Of a DNA stretch of 64,000 bases, positions 63,001-64,000 are shown piece after piece. Within the stretch, counting starts at the first letter, position 1. Each line of letters begins with the position of its first letter. The DNA comes from AP-16 sp963755055. GTDB taxonomy: Bacteria > Pseudomonadota > Alphaproteobacteria > Rhizobiales > Xanthobacteraceae. The DNA lies in assembly GCA_963755055.1 (NCBI GenBank), contig CAVWIS010000017.1, positions 186,001 through 250,000 of the forward strand, given 5' to 3'. Position numbers and translations under genes: made by a program. Under the pieces are notes generated by a model. It searched no databases. It was not told where the DNA came from and worked only from the letters and a program-made list of their open reading frames with translations.

Positions 63001-64000
63001 GATGAAGAGGATGGTCGTTGGTGCTGCGCTGCTCGCTGCGGCGCCGTTTGCTGCCCAGGCGCAGACGCCGCTTCAGCCCGGCGGGTTCTACATCGCTGCG
63101 GAAGGCGGTGCGAACTGGATGTTCAACACGTCGCCCACGTCGACATTCACCTTTGCCGGGCCGTCGTCGTTCGGCAACTTCTCCAGCAACTCGAACGCGT
63201 ACTTCAACACCGGTTTCGTTGTCGGTGGCGCGCTCGGCTACGACTTCATCGGCCTTCGCGTCGAGGCCGAAGGCGTCTATCGGGAAAACACGGGCACGCT
63301 GGCGGTCGGTGGGTTTAGCGCGGGCTTCAACTTCAACGAAGTCGCGATCATGGGGAATGCCTACTATGACTTCCTCGCGGGATCGGCGATCGTCCCCTAT
63401 ATCGGCGCCGGCGCCGGTGTGGCGTTCCTCAACGCGGGCGCTCTCGGCGCGACGCGGCAGAGCACGCAGTTCGCCTATCAGGCCATCCTCGGCGTGGGCT
63501 GGAACATCGACTCGATGTTCCGCCTCAACTTGGAAGGCCGTTACTACGGCACGACGGCTCCCAACTTCAGCAACCAGGGCTCCTTGGGGAACACGCAGTA
63601 CAACTTGACCTACAGTCCGCAGAACAACAACGTCAGCGCCATGCTGAGCCTGCACATGCGGTTCGGCGTGGCTGCGCCGCCGCCGCCGCCGCCGCCGCCG
63701 CCGGTCGTCGCACCGCCGTCGTTCATGGTGTTCTTCGACTGGGACCGCTCGAACCTGTCGCAGCAGGCGCTGACGACGATCCAGCAGGCGGCCGACGCCT
63801 TCAAGACCAAGGGTAACGCCCGCATCACGGCGACCGGCCACACCGACACGTCGGGTCCGGAGAGCCTACAACATGGCGCTGTCGCTGCGTCGTGCCAACG
63901 CGGTCAAGGACGCTCTGGTGCGCGACGGCGTGCCGGCGCAGGCGATCACGGTCGTCGGCATGGGCGAGAAGGGCCTGCTGGTGCCGACCGGCGACAACGT
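63001..64000 (+). CDS. OmpA-type outer-membrane protein, incomplete at window end
   Basis: The product has a signal peptide (M-M-K-R-M-V-V-G-A-A-L-L-A-A-A-P-F, cleavage after A-Q-A), an eight-stranded barrel (~25-215: G-F-Y-I-A-A-E-G-G-A-N-W, A-L-G-Y-D-F-I-G-L-R-V-E-A-E-G, L-N-L-E-G-R-Y-Y-G), a proline run (nine prolines at ~227), and a C-terminal peptidoglycan-binding OmpA domain (F-F-D-W-D-R-S-N-L, T-G-H-T-D-T-S-G). At 63865-63866 an extra C shifts the frame: after P-E-S the expected Y-N-M-A-L-S-L-R-R-A-N-A-V is in another frame. The gene continues past 64000. GGGGAGA precedes the ATG. Confidence 0.88.

Overview
The window is GC-rich (roughly 62-67% by eye) with dense two-strand coding. It looks like an alphaproteobacterial chromosome, most likely Hyphomicrobiales (Rhizobiales) near the Bradyrhizobiaceae/Xanthobacteraceae. 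The evidence is the dispersed palindromic repeats (TCCGGCGAAGTGG-type and GTCATGGCCG...CATGACG-type), the FnrN-like Crp/Fnr regulator, the phasin, DUF3237 and DUF35-thiolase genes, MocR and CadC-like regulators, and many small secreted proteins of the kind common in these genomes. No rRNA, tRNA or CRISPR array was seen.

Layout. 1-12 kb: nitroreductase tail; a PepSY protein with a PhoP/PhoQ-type two-component pair; a glycine-zipper lipoprotein; then a catabolic cluster of thiolase-like protein with DUF35 partner, GST, DUF3237 protein, a broken molybdopterin oxidoreductase, an amino-acid-type ABC binding protein and a tartrate/malate-type dehydrogenase. Two genes of this cluster share a nearly identical sigma70-like promoter. 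12-22 kb: debris (DUF4239 tail, sigma-factor tail, beta-lactamase tail), a large hybrid histidine kinase damaged in its ATPase domain, a 52-residue stump of its response regulator, a serine hydrolase, and a minus-strand group of OsmC, methyltransferase, OsmC and flavin oxidoreductase. 22-31 kb: CadC-like regulator, SAM/cyclase/ATPase signalling protein, MocR regulator divergent from a tautomerase, alpha/beta hydrolase, DUF6632 membrane protein and a GNAT.

31-36 kb is a mobile-element graveyard: integrase fragment, possible group II intron 5' end, ISL3 remnant, and an IS5-family element with intact 22-bp ends, next to a phasin and small genes. 36-46 kb: a three-gene envelope operon ending in a HupE/UreJ protein, a helicase scrap, a Rieske protein with a long helical tail, an S41 peptidase, glgC-glgA, and a chimeric caspase-like/oxidoreductase fragment. 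46-52 kb: TPR protein and autotransporter. 52-60.5 kb is an island of small secreted or hypothetical proteins with two divergent Crp/Fnr regulators, bounded by an inverted pair of nearly identical genes. 60.5-64 kb: a radical SAM enzyme and an OmpA-type outer-membrane protein running off the end.

At least nine well-conserved genes are interrupted by single frameshifts. Several sit in short homopolymers, so assembly indels compete with genuine pseudogenisation. I saw no obvious new defence or secretion system. The most unusual structures are the inverted gene pair around the Crp/Fnr island, the duplicated promoter, the chimeric gene fragments, and the HupE operon.
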